Shown here: piece by piece, positions 48,037-56,946 of the stretch
Position numbering within the stretch: the stretch's first letter is position 1
Layout of the letters: every line of letters begins with the position of its first letter
Assembly (NCBI RefSeq): GCF_900215375.1
Contig: NZ_OBEF01000012.1
Coordinates: 62,001 to 126,000 of the forward strand
DNA: 64,000 nucleotides
Source: Enterobacter sp. CC120223-11
GTDB lineage: Bacteria; Pseudomonadota; Gammaproteobacteria; Enterobacterales; Enterobacteriaceae
Direction of reading: 5' to 3'
Made by a program: the position numbers and the translations under genes
Notes under the pieces: model-generated
Databases searched by the model: none
What the model saw: the letters and a program-made list of their open reading frames with translations, nothing else
Told to the model about the DNA's origin: nothing

Positions 48037-48765
48037 TCAGTGCTCCATGGTGAATTCAATCATGTCGGCGCGGGTCAGGCTGACGGAGTACTCCGCCGCA
48101 TTGGCCTCGCCTTCACGATGGTTCAGGGTGCGCACGCACAGCAGCGGCGCCATATTCGGGATCTCGAGAACTTTGCTCTCTTTCGCCTGGGCGCGACGGG
48201 CGCTGATGCGCGTCTGGGTGCGCGTCAGGCTTAAGCCCAGCTCGGCGTGCAGGAAATCGTGCAGCGAGCCGCTGCTGAAGCGCTGCAGGGCAGGCCAGAA
48301 CTGCATGTCGGCAAAGTAGTGGTCGATGAGGCACAGCGCGACGCCGTTGACGCGGCGCAGGGTGCGCAGATGAATAACGTTGTCGCCCTCCTGGATACCC
48401 AGCGCATCAGCCACGTGACCGGAGGCCGGGCGCAGCACCGACAGCAGTTTTTCGCTGGTAGGATGGCTGCCCTGGTCGAGCAGATTCTGGCTGAAGCGCG
48501 TCTGAGCGTTGAGCGGGTAGTCAAATGGCCGCATCAGCACCAGTACGCCCACGCCCTGACGGCGCTGCACCCAGCCTTTTTCCACCAACTGATCGATGGC
48601 GCGGCGCAGGGTGTGGCGATTGACCTCAAAGCGGGCCGCCAGCTGATGCTCAGCCGGGAGGTAGTCTCCGCAGCGGTACTGGCTGCGCAACTCCTGTTCG
48701 AGCTTCGCGGCAATTTCCTCATAGCGCGTCGGGTAACTGGTCGGATGTCTGGACAGGTGGATCAT
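48037..48765 (-). CDS. phnF: PhnF, GntR/HutC-family regulator of phn genes
   Basis: 242 residues, E. coli 241. N-terminal winged helix (LPAEHQLAARFEVNRHTLRRAIDQL split over 42-66) and a UTRA effector domain. Start at 48765 (MIHLSRHPTSYPTRY) by homology; a longer frame upstream only translates a palindromic repeat. It is the first gene of the operon here because phnCDE are missing. Effector unknown; may repress phn genes. Confidence 0.95.
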   Translation of the reverse strand: MIHLSRHPTSYPTRYEEIAAKLEQELRSQYRCGDYLPAEHQLAARFEVNRHTLRRAIDQLVEKGWVQRRQGVGVLVLMRPFDYPLNAQTRFSQNLLDQGSHPTSEKLLSVLRPASGHVADALGIQEGDNVIHLRTLRRVNGVALCLIDHYFADMQFWPALQRFSSGSLHDFLHAELGLSLTRTQTRISARRAQAKESKVLEIPNMAPLLCVRTLNHREGEANAAEYSVSLTRADMIEFTMEH

Positions 48766-48800
48766 AAGGTAGACCTCTTCAACGTATGCCTCGCCTGTAA

Positions 48801-48914
48801 CCCTCACCCTAACCCTCTCCCTGTAAGGGAGAGGGAACAGCAAGGCGCTTCGGTATAACAAGGTGCAGTGGTTTTTCTCCCTCGCCCCTCAGGGGAGAGG
48901 GCCGGGGTGAGGGG
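48801..48914. repeat. Palindromic repeats where phnCDE are expected
   Basis: Two elements, 48801-48836 and 48879-48914, each with CCCTC(A/T)CC...GGGAGAGGG symmetry. They lie between phnF and yjdN, the place occupied by phnC, phnD and phnE in E. coli. CTGTCAT and CTGTCAC, PhoB-box half sites, occur on the minus strand at 48942-48948 and 48997-49003 but not as a full tandem box. Confidence 0.8.
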
Positions 48915-49029
48915 AAACTGCCCACATCCTGACGAGGCAATATGACAGCGCCGTTAAGGCACGGTGACTGAGAGATGAAGAGTTGAGGTGAGTCGTGTGA
49001 CAGGGCGAGTGGCCTCGCCCTGAAGGGGA

Positions 49030-49461
49030 TTACTGCGGCTGTTTGACGACGTTTATCATCCAGGGCACGCCGAACTTATCAGCGACTTTGCCAAACCCGT
49101 GCGCCCAGAAGGTTTCCTGCCAGTCCATTTCGACGTTGCCGCCCTGCGCCAGGGCATCGAACCAGCGCTTCCCTTCGTTCACGTCCTGAGTGTCGAGCAC
49201 CAGCGTGAAGCCGGAGTAGCTGACGCTGCTGGTCATCCCGTCGCTCATCATGATGTCGCTGCCCGCAATACGGACGTTAGAGTGGGCGATGGCGTCAGGC
49301 GGGAAGCTCATGCCTGAGGGGCAGCCTTCTTCGCTGTTTTCTGATTTGGGCATTTCGCCAAAGGTAATGGTGTAACCGACTTCTGCGTTCAGCGCCTGTT
49401 GATAAAACGCGTGGGCTTCTTTGCAGTTACCGGCAAAAGAGATGTAGGGACTTAAAGGCAT
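49030..49461 (-). CDS. yjdN: YjdN (PhnB), VOC-superfamily protein
   Basis: 143 residues, glyoxalase/VOC fold with the YjdN pattern SPYISFAGNCKEAHAFYQQAL and FWAHGFGKVADKFGVPWMIN. Formerly PhnB although not needed for phosphonate use; function unknown. In E. coli it precedes phnC, here it precedes phnF. Confidence 0.92.
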   Translation of the reverse strand: MPLSPYISFAGNCKEAHAFYQQALNAEVGYTITFGEMPKSENSEEGCPSGMSFPPDAIAHSNVRIAGSDIMMSDGMTSSVSYSGFTLVLDTQDVNEGKRWFDALAQGGNVEMDWQETFWAHGFGKVADKFGVPWMINVVKQPQ

Positions 49462-49550
49462 AACGATGACCTCGGTCTGAATTGACCCGATAAGTGTAGT
49501 TACGCGGCGTGAAAGTAACCAAGCGGTAAGAGTTGGGGGGGAGGAAATAG

Positions 49551-49629
49551 CCCGGCGGCACGTTGTTTGCCGGGCCTACAAAACCAGCATTACCTCGTAG
49601 GCCCGGTAAGGCGCAGCCACCACCGGGCA
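49551..49629. repeat. BIME between yjdM and yjdN
   Basis: REP palindromes GCCCGGCGGCACGTTGTTTGC and GTAGGCCCGGTAAGGCGCAG around CTACAAAACCAGC. Confidence 0.85.
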
Positions 49630-49641
49630 AAAAAGGTGAAA

Positions 49642-49977
49642 TCAGTTCTTTTTCACGAACTCAGATTTCAGCTTCATCGGGCCAAAACCATCAATTTTGC
49701 AGTCGATGTTGTGATCGCCTTCTACAAGGCGGATATTCTTCACTTTTGTGCCGATTTTCAGCATCGAAGAGCTGCCTTTGACTTTCAGATCCTTCACCAC
49801 GGTGACGCTGTCGCCGTCGGCCAGCAGGTTGCCGTTAGCATCTTTTACAATAAGCGCGTCGCTGTCCTGCGCAGGCTCGGCATCGTTCCACTCATGGGCG
49901 CATTCAGGGCAGATAAATACGCCGTTATCTTCATAGGTATATTCAGAGTTGCATTTTGGGCAATGTGGCAGAGACAT
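49642..49977 (-). CDS. yjdM: YjdM (PhnA), zinc-ribbon protein
   Basis: 111 residues: N-terminal zinc ribbon C-X2-C (PHCPKC) and C-X2-C (FICPEC), then a beta-barrel domain ([34 protein letters not shown]). Named PhnA in the past but not a phosphonoacetate hydrolase and not needed for phosphonate growth. Conserved neighbour of yjdN. Confidence 0.94.
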   Translation of the reverse strand: MSLPHCPKCNSEYTYEDNGVFICPECAHEWNDAEPAQDSDALIVKDANGNLLADGDSVTVVKDLKVKGSSSMLKIGTKVKNIRLVEGDHNIDCKIDGFGPMKLKSEFVKKN

Positions 49978-50405
49978 AGGAACCTCGTAATAATTGAAAA
50001 TGCGCCACAGACCATGAAAACCGCCGCTGAGCGCTAAAAGTATGGCTCATTATACTGCATGTCCACAATTTTGTCGGGACTATTTGCTATAAGCCTGTAC
50101 AGCAAACGTCTGCCGGTACAAATTTGACGTTTCGAAATTGCCGATGAATGCAGTTTACGTTATGGTGAAGATCACATATCTGATTATTACCCGGCGCTAC
50201 CTTATCCCTACTAAATCAGGCAGGAAATTTATATGCAATATATCCTGTCGAATGTTGCTTATGGCGCTAATCTGTATATCTCCTGATTTTTTAAGCCCTG
50301 CGGAATCCGTTGTGGGTCGATAATTATATAAGAAATTAAAATCGGGAAATAAAAAAGTCTGACTAATAAAAGTTATAAAATTTGCGTTAAGGGAATACTT
50401 TAACC
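49978..50405. other. AT-rich spacer between divergent yjdM and crfC
   Basis: No gene seen in 428 bp. The half next to crfC (50150-50400) is AT-rich with several TATAAT-like words, so promoters for crfC, and nearer 50050 for yjdM, are expected, but I cannot assign one. No REP element is present. Confidence 0.5.
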
Positions 50406-52751
50406 ATGTACACACAGACAATATTTGAATTGAGTCAGGAAGCCGAGCGCCTGCTCGCTCTGGCGTTGCAACATCTCGCTACTCTGAACGGGCTTCCGGG
50501 CCACTCGTTTAGCGATTTGCAGGCCTTGTCGGAGGCGCCTGGGGGGGCGCATAGCCGTCATCCGGGGAATCATTTACTGAGTACCCAGCAGGGCACGCTG
50601 AATAACGAGCTGCGCAAAATTACTCGCCTTGAAATGGTGCTGGCAATTGTCGGCACAATGAAAGCCGGGAAATCGACCACCATTAATGCCATTGTGGGGA
50701 CGGAGGTTCTACCGAACCGCAATCGCCCGATGACGGCATTACCAACCCTTATTCGTCACACCCAGGGCCAAAAAGAGCCGGTGCTGAATTTTATTCATGT
50801 TGAACCTATAGAGCGCTTAATGCACGAACTGCAGGAGAAGCTTTGCAGTATCGATCGGGCAAAACTGGCGCTCAGGCTGGAAATGGATAAAGACATGAAC
50901 GTGCTGCTCGACCGTATTATCGGCGGCGTCGCGTTTGAAAAACATTACCTCGGCGCACAGCCGATATTTCAGTGCCTGAAAAGCCTCAACGATCTGGTGC
51001 GGCTCTCCCGGGCGTTGGACGTTGATTTTCCCTTCGCCGACTACGCCGCGATTGAGCACATTCCGGTGATTGAGGTGGAGTTTGTTCATCTGGCGGGGCT
51101 GGGCGAAAACGCCGGACAGCTGACGCTGTTGGACACGCCGGGGCCTAACGAGGCCGGACAGCCGCATCTGCAAAAAATGCTCAATGAGCAGCTCGCCCGC
51201 GCGTCGGCAGTGCTGGCGGTGATGGATTACACCCAGTTGAAGTCAATTTCCGATCAGGAAGTGCGGCAGGCCATTGCCGCGGTCAGCAAGTCGGTACCGC
51301 TCTACGCGCTGGTCAACAAGTTCGATCAGAAGGACCGTAACAGCGATGATGAAGATCAGGTGCGGGCGATGATTTCCGGCACCCTGATGAAGGGCTTTAT
51401 TACGCCGGGGCAGATTTTTCCGGTGTCGTCGATGTGGGGCTATCTGGCTAATCGCGCCCGCCATGAGCTGAACATCCACGGCAAACTGCCCGATCACCAG
51501 GAGCAGCGCTGGGTGCAGGATTTTGCCGAGGCGGCGCTGGGCCGCCGCTGGCGCACCGCCGATCTGGATGACGTCACCCACATTCGCCACGCTGCGGATT
51601 TACTGTGGGAAGATTCGCTGTTTGAAAAGCCGATTAACAGGTTGCTGCATGCGGCACATGCCAATGCTTCCCTGTTCGCGCTGCGTTCCGCTTCGCACAA
51701 GCTGCTCAATTATGCGCAAAACGCGAGGGATTTTCTGGAGTTCCGCCTGCAGGGGCTGACGGTGGCCGCCGGGCAGCTGCAGGAGAATATCGCGCGGCTG
51801 GAAGAGGACATGGCGCAGTTTGGCGTGCGTCAGCGGGTGGTCAGCGAAGAGATTCATCACGAAGTCGGCCAGGCGATGGAGGCCGCCGAAACCTTTATCG
51901 CCGGGCAGCAGCAGGAGATTTTGCAGCTTATCGACAGCAGTTTCAGCCCCGACAACCTGAGGTTGATGAGCCTTTCTCACGGGGCGGAACTCAACTGGTC
52001 GCAGCAGGCTGGCAGCGGTGAGCTTATCCTTGAAGACGAAGCGCAGGCCACTCGCCTGCTCAATATCATCCGTGCGGATTGCGAAAGTACGGTGTTTGCC
52101 TGCCAGCAGACCCTTATCCGCGAGCTGTCGTTGCGCTTCAGCCAGCTGGAAACGTCGCTCAGCCGTTCGCTGGACGATGCCCTCAAGCCGATTGAATCTC
52201 ACGTGAAGGAAGAGCTGCATCGTGCCGGGTTCCGCACGCGGATCGCGCTGCCGGTGTTTCAGTCCGGCGCACTGCAAATCACTATGCCGCACTGGTTTAA
52301 CGGCACCATCGAGACGGAAGATTTGCCGGTGGGCAGCGTGCGCGGCGGGATGCGGGAAACCGTCAGCCGCTGGCTGAACAATCCCAACTGGGGTTGGGAC
52401 GACTATGTGTTGACCAAAACGCGTTATATCATTGATGTAAATGCCATTAAGGGGCGAATTGTCGACAGCGTGTCGACCTTCTGTGCACAAATCCTTAAAG
52501 CTTTGGCTACGCAAGTCGATGTCTCTGTTACGGCGGGAATGGAGACCTTCTTTGCAGAGTTTTCGCAGAGCCTCAGCGGCCTACAGAAAAGTTTGCAGGA
52601 GAGCCTGACGTTACGCCAGCAGCATCAATCCACGGTTAACGCGCTCTGCCAGCAGCTCACGCAGGGCCTCGCGACGGTGCGCTGGATTGAAGAGGATGCG
52701 CGCCTTTTGCGCGATGACATTCAAACCCTTTTTGCGGCTGAACAAAGATGA
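50406..52751 (+). CDS. crfC: CrfC (YjdA), dynamin-like clamp-binding GTPase
   Basis: 781 residues (E. coli CrfC 742). Dynamin-type GTPase: P-loop GTMKAGKST 83-91, switch RPMTALPTLIRH (~107-118), G3 LLDTPGPNEAGQP (~241-253), G4 LVNKFDQKD (~301). Long helical, coiled-coil C terminus and closing LLRDDIQTLFAAEQ. E. coli CrfC binds the replication clamp DnaN and helps keep sister origins together. The start motif MYTQTIFELSQEAERLL is conserved; the ~30-residue region after residue 30 and parts of the stalk account for the extra length. The canonical N-terminal clamp-binding motif of E. coli was not clearly visible. Coupled to yjcZ (4-bp overlap). Confidence 0.93.
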   Translation: MYTQTIFELSQEAERLLALALQHLATLNGLPGHSFSDLQALSEAPGGAHSRHPGNHLLSTQQGTLNNELRKITRLEMVLAIVGTMKAGKSTTINAIVGTEVLPNRNRPMTALPTLIRHTQGQKEPVLNFIHVEPIERLMHELQEKLCSIDRAKLALRLEMDKDMNVLLDRIIGGVAFEKHYLGAQPIFQCLKSLNDLVRLSRALDVDFPFADYAAIEHIPVIEVEFVHLAGLGENAGQLTLLDTPGPNEAGQPHLQKMLNEQLARASAVLAVMDYTQLKSISDQEVRQAIAAVSKSVPLYALVNKFDQKDRNSDDEDQVRAMISGTLMKGFITPGQIFPVSSMWGYLANRARHELNIHGKLPDHQEQRWVQDFAEAALGRRWRTADLDDVTHIRHAADLLWEDSLFEKPINRLLHAAHANASLFALRSASHKLLNYAQNARDFLEFRLQGLTVAAGQLQENIARLEEDMAQFGVRQRVVSEEIHHEVGQAMEAAETFIAGQQQEILQLIDSSFSPDNLRLMSLSHGAELNWSQQAGSGELILEDEAQATRLLNIIRADCESTVFACQQTLIRELSLRFSQLETSLSRSLDDALKPIESHVKEELHRAGFRTRIALPVFQSGALQITMPHWFNGTIETEDLPVGSVRGGMRETVSRWLNNPNWGWDDYVLTKTRYIIDVNAIKGRIVDSVSTFCAQILKALATQVDVSVTAGMETFFAEFSQSLSGLQKSLQESLTLRQQHQSTVNALCQQLTQGLATVRWIEEDARLLRDDIQTLFAAEQR

Positions 52752-53620
52752 ACACGCGATTGCTGGAGGGGCCGGGCCGCTGTCTGGAATCCCTCCATGC
52801 CCGATTTATAGTGGATCTTGTGCTGGGGATTGAAAACCCCCGGCAGCACAGGCTCGCCCCGCAACAGCAACAGTTTCGCGAACGCCTGATGAATGAAATT
52901 CTGGCACAAACGCAGCTGCGCCCCTGGTCGGTGGCGGGGTTGTTCAGCGATAATCCCGCCATGCGCCTCGGGCTTGCGGAGAAGCTCGCCAGTCAGTTCG
53001 ATCCTGGCCATCTGGCGCTGGATCGCATGAGCCATTATTTGCGGCTTTTGCAGGCCAGAAGCCAGGGCTCGCCTGAGCTGCGACAGCAGTATGTGCTTAT
53101 CAGTGAGCAGTTCAGCCAGCGTGCAGAGTACAAGCTGCGGGCGCTGACGCAGCGCGGGCTCATGGTGGAATCGGGTATTCACAGTGATGAGGTATTTACC
53201 CGCTGGCACGCCGGTCAGTATGACGGGTGGTCGCTGGCGGGCCGCTGTTTTATCGTGCTGGAGGAGTTGCGTTGGGGCGCTTTCGGCGATGCGTGGCGGC
53301 TGGCAAACGTCGAAGTGCGTACCTTGCTGAAGGACAGTCTGCGTTCAATGGCCTCCCAGTACCTTGGCGAGGGCATAGGCGCGGCAAAGGAAACGCGGCA
53401 TTTTTATCATCAGTGGCTGGCCTCACCGACGTCCGTTGGCCTGATGGATCATAAAGAGATGCTGGCGTGGCTCGGGAGTCGTTGTGATGCGGTGCTGCAG
53501 CCTGTGTGCTGGTCGGTGACGCAAACCTGGCAGCCGGTGGCGCTGGGGATGCCGCGGCTTTGTTCGGCAACGAGGCTGGTGGATGCGATGATTGAAGAGT
53601 TGTTCGTGGATGAAGTTTGA
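52748..53620 (+). CDS. yjcZ: YjcZ, conserved protein paired with CrfC
   Basis: 290 residues, homologous to E. coli YjcZ (292 aa), which always follows crfC. No known domain or membrane segment; begins MNTRLLEGPGRCLESLHARFIVDLVLG in two parts, and is helical. Probably helps or regulates the dynamin-like protein, by gene pairing only. ATGA overlap indicates coupled translation. Confidence 0.88.
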   Translation: MNTRLLEGPGRCLESLHARFIVDLVLGIENPRQHRLAPQQQQFRERLMNEILAQTQLRPWSVAGLFSDNPAMRLGLAEKLASQFDPGHLALDRMSHYLRLLQARSQGSPELRQQYVLISEQFSQRAEYKLRALTQRGLMVESGIHSDEVFTRWHAGQYDGWSLAGRCFIVLEELRWGAFGDAWRLANVEVRTLLKDSLRSMASQYLGEGIGAAKETRHFYHQWLASPTSVGLMDHKEMLAWLGSRCDAVLQPVCWSVTQTWQPVALGMPRLCSATRLVDAMIEELFVDEV

Positions 53621-53621
53621 T

Positions 53622-53645
53622 TGCCGGGCGAGATGCCGCCCGGCA
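53622..53645. terminator. Hairpin between convergent yjcZ and kdgT
   Basis: Stem TGCCGGGCG / CGCCCGGCA with loop AGATGC directly after the yjcZ stop. T-rich only weakly on the plus strand (ATTTGTCT), so a bidirectional terminator or REP-like remnant. Confidence 0.6.
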
Positions 53646-53654
53646 TTTGTCTGC

Positions 53655-54650
53655 TTAATGGTGCAGGGATTCTGCCGCCACAGCCTCCGGCTGCTTTGCC
53701 TGAACCTTACCAAAACGTTTGGCATACAGTGCCGTGATAATCGGTACCAGGATGGCGGTGACGATGACGCTCGCTGCGACCAGCGCCGTTGCCGAAGCGG
53801 CAACCGGTTCAAAGGCTGGGTTAATCTGCGCGATAATCACCGGGTTTGCCACCGCAGCACCTGCCGCTGAAGACGCGGCCACACCTGCCGTCCCGTTCCC
53901 ACCGCCAATCACACGGTCGGCAATAATCAGCGGAATACCGGTGATAACAATCACTGCCACGCCCAGCACGATACCCAGCAGGCCGGTGTCCATGATGACG
54001 CCCAGGTTAATGGTGTTACCGAGTGCGAAGCCGAAGAACGGAATCAGCACCGGAGTTGCCTTACTGAAGAAGGCGCGGAAATCGTGGTCGAGGTTACCCA
54101 GCGTAAAGCCAATCAGGAACGGCAGCACAGCCCCGACGAAGTGATGTGGTTCAAAAGAGGCGAGGCCTGCGGAACCGAGGATAACCATGGTCATCAGCGG
54201 GCCGGATTCCAGCGACATCAGCACGAACGCACCCGATTCTTCTTTAGAACCGTACTGGTTCATCAGGCTGGCGTACAGGCCGCCGTTGGTCATGTCCATG
54301 GCGGACACCAGTGCCAGTACGGAGAGTCCGGCGAAGAAACCGGTCTGAATACCTTCGTCAGGAATAAAGGAGGCTGCAATCATTGCCACGACCCAGGCAA
54401 CCGCAATTTTCGTGATGACCAGCGTGCCTGATTTGCGTAAAACCGTGCCGGTGGCGCGTAAATCAATGGAAGCCCCGATGCAGAAGAACCAGACCGCCAG
54501 AATAGGTACCGTTCCGCCGATCATCCCTTTCGTGAATGAACCAAAATAATTCCCGGTATCCGGCGCAAAGGTATTTAATACGGCACCGAGCAGTAACGGG
54601 ACTAACATCATCCCGCCGGGGATACGTTCAATCGTGGCTTTAATTTTCAT
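53655..54650 (-). CDS. kdgT: KdgT, 2-keto-3-deoxygluconate permease
   Basis: 331 residues, KDGT family, about ten membrane segments; start [20 protein letters not shown] and blocks [22 protein letters not shown] in two parts and [20 protein letters not shown] are typical. Takes up 2-keto-3-deoxygluconate, a pectin and glucuronate breakdown product, by proton symport. E. coli K-12 has kdgT at a different locus; here it is between yjcZ and proP. A KdgR-box match lies 202 bp upstream. Confidence 0.95.
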   Translation of the reverse strand: MKIKATIERIPGGMMLVPLLLGAVLNTFAPDTGNYFGSFTKGMIGGTVPILAVWFFCIGASIDLRATGTVLRKSGTLVITKIAVAWVVAMIAASFIPDEGIQTGFFAGLSVLALVSAMDMTNGGLYASLMNQYGSKEESGAFVLMSLESGPLMTMVILGSAGLASFEPHHFVGAVLPFLIGFTLGNLDHDFRAFFSKATPVLIPFFGFALGNTINLGVIMDTGLLGIVLGVAVIVITGIPLIIADRVIGGGNGTAGVAASSAAGAAVANPVIIAQINPAFEPVAASATALVAASVIVTAILVPIITALYAKRFGKVQAKQPEAVAAESLHH

Positions 54651-54851
54651 TTTCTATCCTCACTTCCCTGAAGCCCGCAGACCGGGAAGACATGAAAAAG
54701 AGTCTCAACAAATTAGCCGATGAGAAAATCGGGTATCTGTTTGTTTATCTGAGCAAAACTAAGCAGAGGTAGCCTGTCTGGTGTGCTGCTGTCCGCAGCG
54801 GGGTGATGCTCTGGCGTTATAATGCGATCATTGGAATATTGATTCAATGAA

Positions 54852-54870
54852 AATAAAACGGTGTTTTAGT
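54852..54870. promoter_or_regulatory. KdgR-box match between kdgT and the small ORF
   Basis: AATAAAACGGTGTTTTAGT fits the KdgR consensus AATRAAAYRNYRTTTYATT in 18 of 19 positions. A plausible minus-strand promoter for kdgT has -10 TATAAC at 54816-54821, so the box would lie just upstream of it. The same box lies 31 bp before the small ORF on the plus strand. KdgR represses kdgT in enterics. Confidence 0.7.
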
Positions 54871-54900
54871 TGTGTGGATCACATATTCAGAGGAAAGGCG

Positions 54901-55053
54901 ATGGCCGCCATTAATAATGAGTGGGGCTGTGAATTATATGTAAATAAATGTCGAGTGAAATTCGTTAGCACAGCAATTACATTCAGGCTGGATGATGTGC
55001 AAATCGAGGATGGAAAAGGGTTTTATCTGCCGCAGAGACAAGTCCGCATATAA
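54901..55053 (+). CDS. Hypothetical 50-residue protein
   Basis: MAAINNEWG... to ...RQVRI, preceded by AGGAAAGGCG as a good ribosome site; an upstream in-frame ATG at 54847 would give 68 residues but runs through the KdgR box. No membrane segment or recognised domain; slightly basic with two Cys. Divergent from kdgT and sharing the KdgR-box region, so it may be co-controlled with hexuronate genes. Could also be a chance ORF. Confidence 0.4.
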   Translation: MAAINNEWGCELYVNKCRVKFVSTAITFRLDDVQIEDGKGFYLPQRQVRI

Positions 55054-55122
55054 GAAAGGGACTAAATCCGATTTGAACTTATTGACGTTTCATGAATCAA
55101 CTTAACAGTAAGCAATATTTTC

Positions 55123-55278
55123 CGTGAAGTTGATCACACATATAAACGCTGTTAGGGTAAGAAAGAAAGTATCACTACACACAGAGGTTTTGGTCAGAAT
55201 CTTTTACTGCCAGAGCAGGCGTCAACAGGTTCGGTTGTACAGGCTGTGAGCAGCCAGTGTAAGTAAACCTGCTACGCT
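55123..55278 (+). promoter_or_regulatory. proP promoters P1 (CRP) and P2
   Basis: The 330-bp gap before proP has no gene but keeps E. coli proP control elements: CRP site CGTGA-AGTTGA-TCACA (55123-55138), P1 -10 TAGGGT (55153-55158), and P2 extended -10 GCTACGCTT (TACGCT at 55273-55278), the sigma-S/Fis promoter. The P1 CRP site is very similar to E. coli TGTGA-AGTTGA-TCACA, where CRP represses P1 until osmotic stress. Confidence 0.75.
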
Positions 55279-55384
55279 TGAAATGTGGGGCCCGGCCATT
55301 TTACCGCCCCGCTACCGCACCCGCACGAACCTTTGCGTTCGTTACCCCTGGCGTGCGCTCACGGCGATAGTTAACGAGGACAAC

Positions 55385-56887
55385 ATGCTAAAAAGGAAAA
55401 AAGTTAAGCCGATTACGCTGGGCGATGTCACCATCATCGACGACAGCAAGCTGCGCAAAGCGATCACCGCCGCGTCGCTCGGTAATGCGATGGAATGGTT
55501 CGATTTCGGCGTTTACGGTTTTGTGGCCTACGCCCTTGGTAAGGTCTTCTTCCCGGATGCCGATCCCGGCGTTCAGATGATTGCCGCTTTAGGGACTTTC
55601 TCTGTTCCCTTCCTGATCCGCCCGCTTGGCGGCCTGTTTTTCGGAATGCTAGGCGATAAGTACGGTCGCCAAAAAATCCTGTCTATCACCATCATCATCA
55701 TGTCGCTCAGTACCTTCTGTATCGGTCTGATCCCGGGGTATGCCACCATTGGCATCTGGGCACCGATCCTGCTGCTGCTGTGTAAGATGGCGCAGGGCTT
55801 CTCGGTGGGCGGTGAGTACACGGGGGCTTCTATCTTCGTTGCCGAGTATTCGCCTGACCGTAAACGCGGCTTTATGGGCAGCTGGCTCGACTTCGGTTCG
55901 ATCGCGGGCTTCGTCCTTGGCGCGGGCCTGGTGGTGCTGATTTCCACCATCGTCGGCGAAGACAACTTCCTCGACTGGGGCTGGCGTCTGCCGTTCTTCC
56001 TGGCGCTGCCATTAGGCATTATCGGTTTGTATCTGCGTCACGCGCTGGAAGAGACACCCGCCTTCCAGCAGCACGTCGAAAAGCTTGAGCAGGGCGATCG
56101 TCAGGGCCTGCAGGAAGGGCCGAAGGTTTCGTTTAAAGAGATTGCCACCAAACACTGGCGTGCGCTCTTGGTTTGCGTGGGGATGGTGATTTCTACCAAC
56201 GTCACCTACTACATGCTGCTGACCTACATGCCGAGCTACCTGTCGCACAACCTGCATTATTCCGAAGACCACGGTGTGATGATTATCATCGCCATCATGG
56301 TCGGGATGCTGTTCGTGCAGCCGATTATCGGTATGCTGAGTGACCGTTTTGGCCGCCGTCCGTTTATTCTGATCGGCAGCGTGCTGCTGTTTGTGTGCTC
56401 GATTCCGGCGTTTATCATGATCAACAGCGATGTTATCGCTCTGATATTCTCCGGCCTGCTGCTGCTGGCGGTGATCCTCAACTGCTTTATCGGTGTAATG
56501 GCATCGTCGCTGCCGGCGATGTTCCCGACCCATATCCGCTACAGCGCGCTGGCAAGTGCGTTTAACATTTCGGTACTGATTGCGGGTCTGACCCCGACGC
56601 TGGCCGCATGGCTGGTGGAGTATACTCAGAACCTGATGATGCCTGCGTATTACCTGATGGTCATCGCGGTGATTGGCCTGCTGACAGGTATCACCATGAA
56701 GGAAACGGCTAACCGACCGCTGAAAGGCGCCACGCCAGCCGCGTCTGATATTCAGGAAGCGAAGGAAATTCTGCGCGAGCATCACGACAATATCGAACAG
56801 AAAATCGAAGATATTGATGCGGAGATTGAAGCGTTGCAGGCGAAGCGTTCCACCCTCGTGGATCAGCATCCGCGCATTAACGAATAA
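55385..56887 (+). CDS. proP: ProP, osmosensory proline/glycine betaine symporter
   Basis: 500 residues, same as E. coli ProP. MFS fold with twelve membrane segments; GDKYGRQK loop 2-3 motif, GGEYTGASIFVAEYSP, DRFGRRPF. The C-terminal ~50 residues form the osmoregulatory antiparallel coiled coil (AKEILREHHDNIEQKIEDIDAEIEALQAK in two parts), which sets the osmolality of activation. Start at 55385 (MLKRKKVKPITLGDVT) as in E. coli. Takes up proline and betaine with protons under high osmolality. Confidence 0.97.
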   Translation: MLKRKKVKPITLGDVTIIDDSKLRKAITAASLGNAMEWFDFGVYGFVAYALGKVFFPDADPGVQMIAALGTFSVPFLIRPLGGLFFGMLGDKYGRQKILSITIIIMSLSTFCIGLIPGYATIGIWAPILLLLCKMAQGFSVGGEYTGASIFVAEYSPDRKRGFMGSWLDFGSIAGFVLGAGLVVLISTIVGEDNFLDWGWRLPFFLALPLGIIGLYLRHALEETPAFQQHVEKLEQGDRQGLQEGPKVSFKEIATKHWRALLVCVGMVISTNVTYYMLLTYMPSYLSHNLHYSEDHGVMIIIAIMVGMLFVQPIIGMLSDRFGRRPFILIGSVLLFVCSIPAFIMINSDVIALIFSGLLLLAVILNCFIGVMASSLPAMFPTHIRYSALASAFNISVLIAGLTPTLAAWLVEYTQNLMMPAYYLMVIAVIGLLTGITMKETANRPLKGATPAASDIQEAKEILREHHDNIEQKIEDIDAEIEALQAKRSTLVDQHPRINE

Positions 56888-56908
56888 GATTGGGTTTTGA
56901 AGCTGACG

Positions 56909-56939
56909 AAACGCCTTCCAGCCGGAAGGCGTTTTTTTA
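56909..56939 (+). terminator. Rho-independent terminator after proP
   Basis: Stem AAACGCCTTCC / GGAAGGCGTTT with loop AGCC and a T7 tail, 21 bases after the proP stop. Confidence 0.94.
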
Positions 56940-56946
56940 TGCCCGA

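Noticed and set aside
49978-50405. CRP site in the yjdM-crfC gap (GGTGAAGATCACA)
   Set aside because: The half sites are only three bases apart instead of six, so it does not fit CRP.
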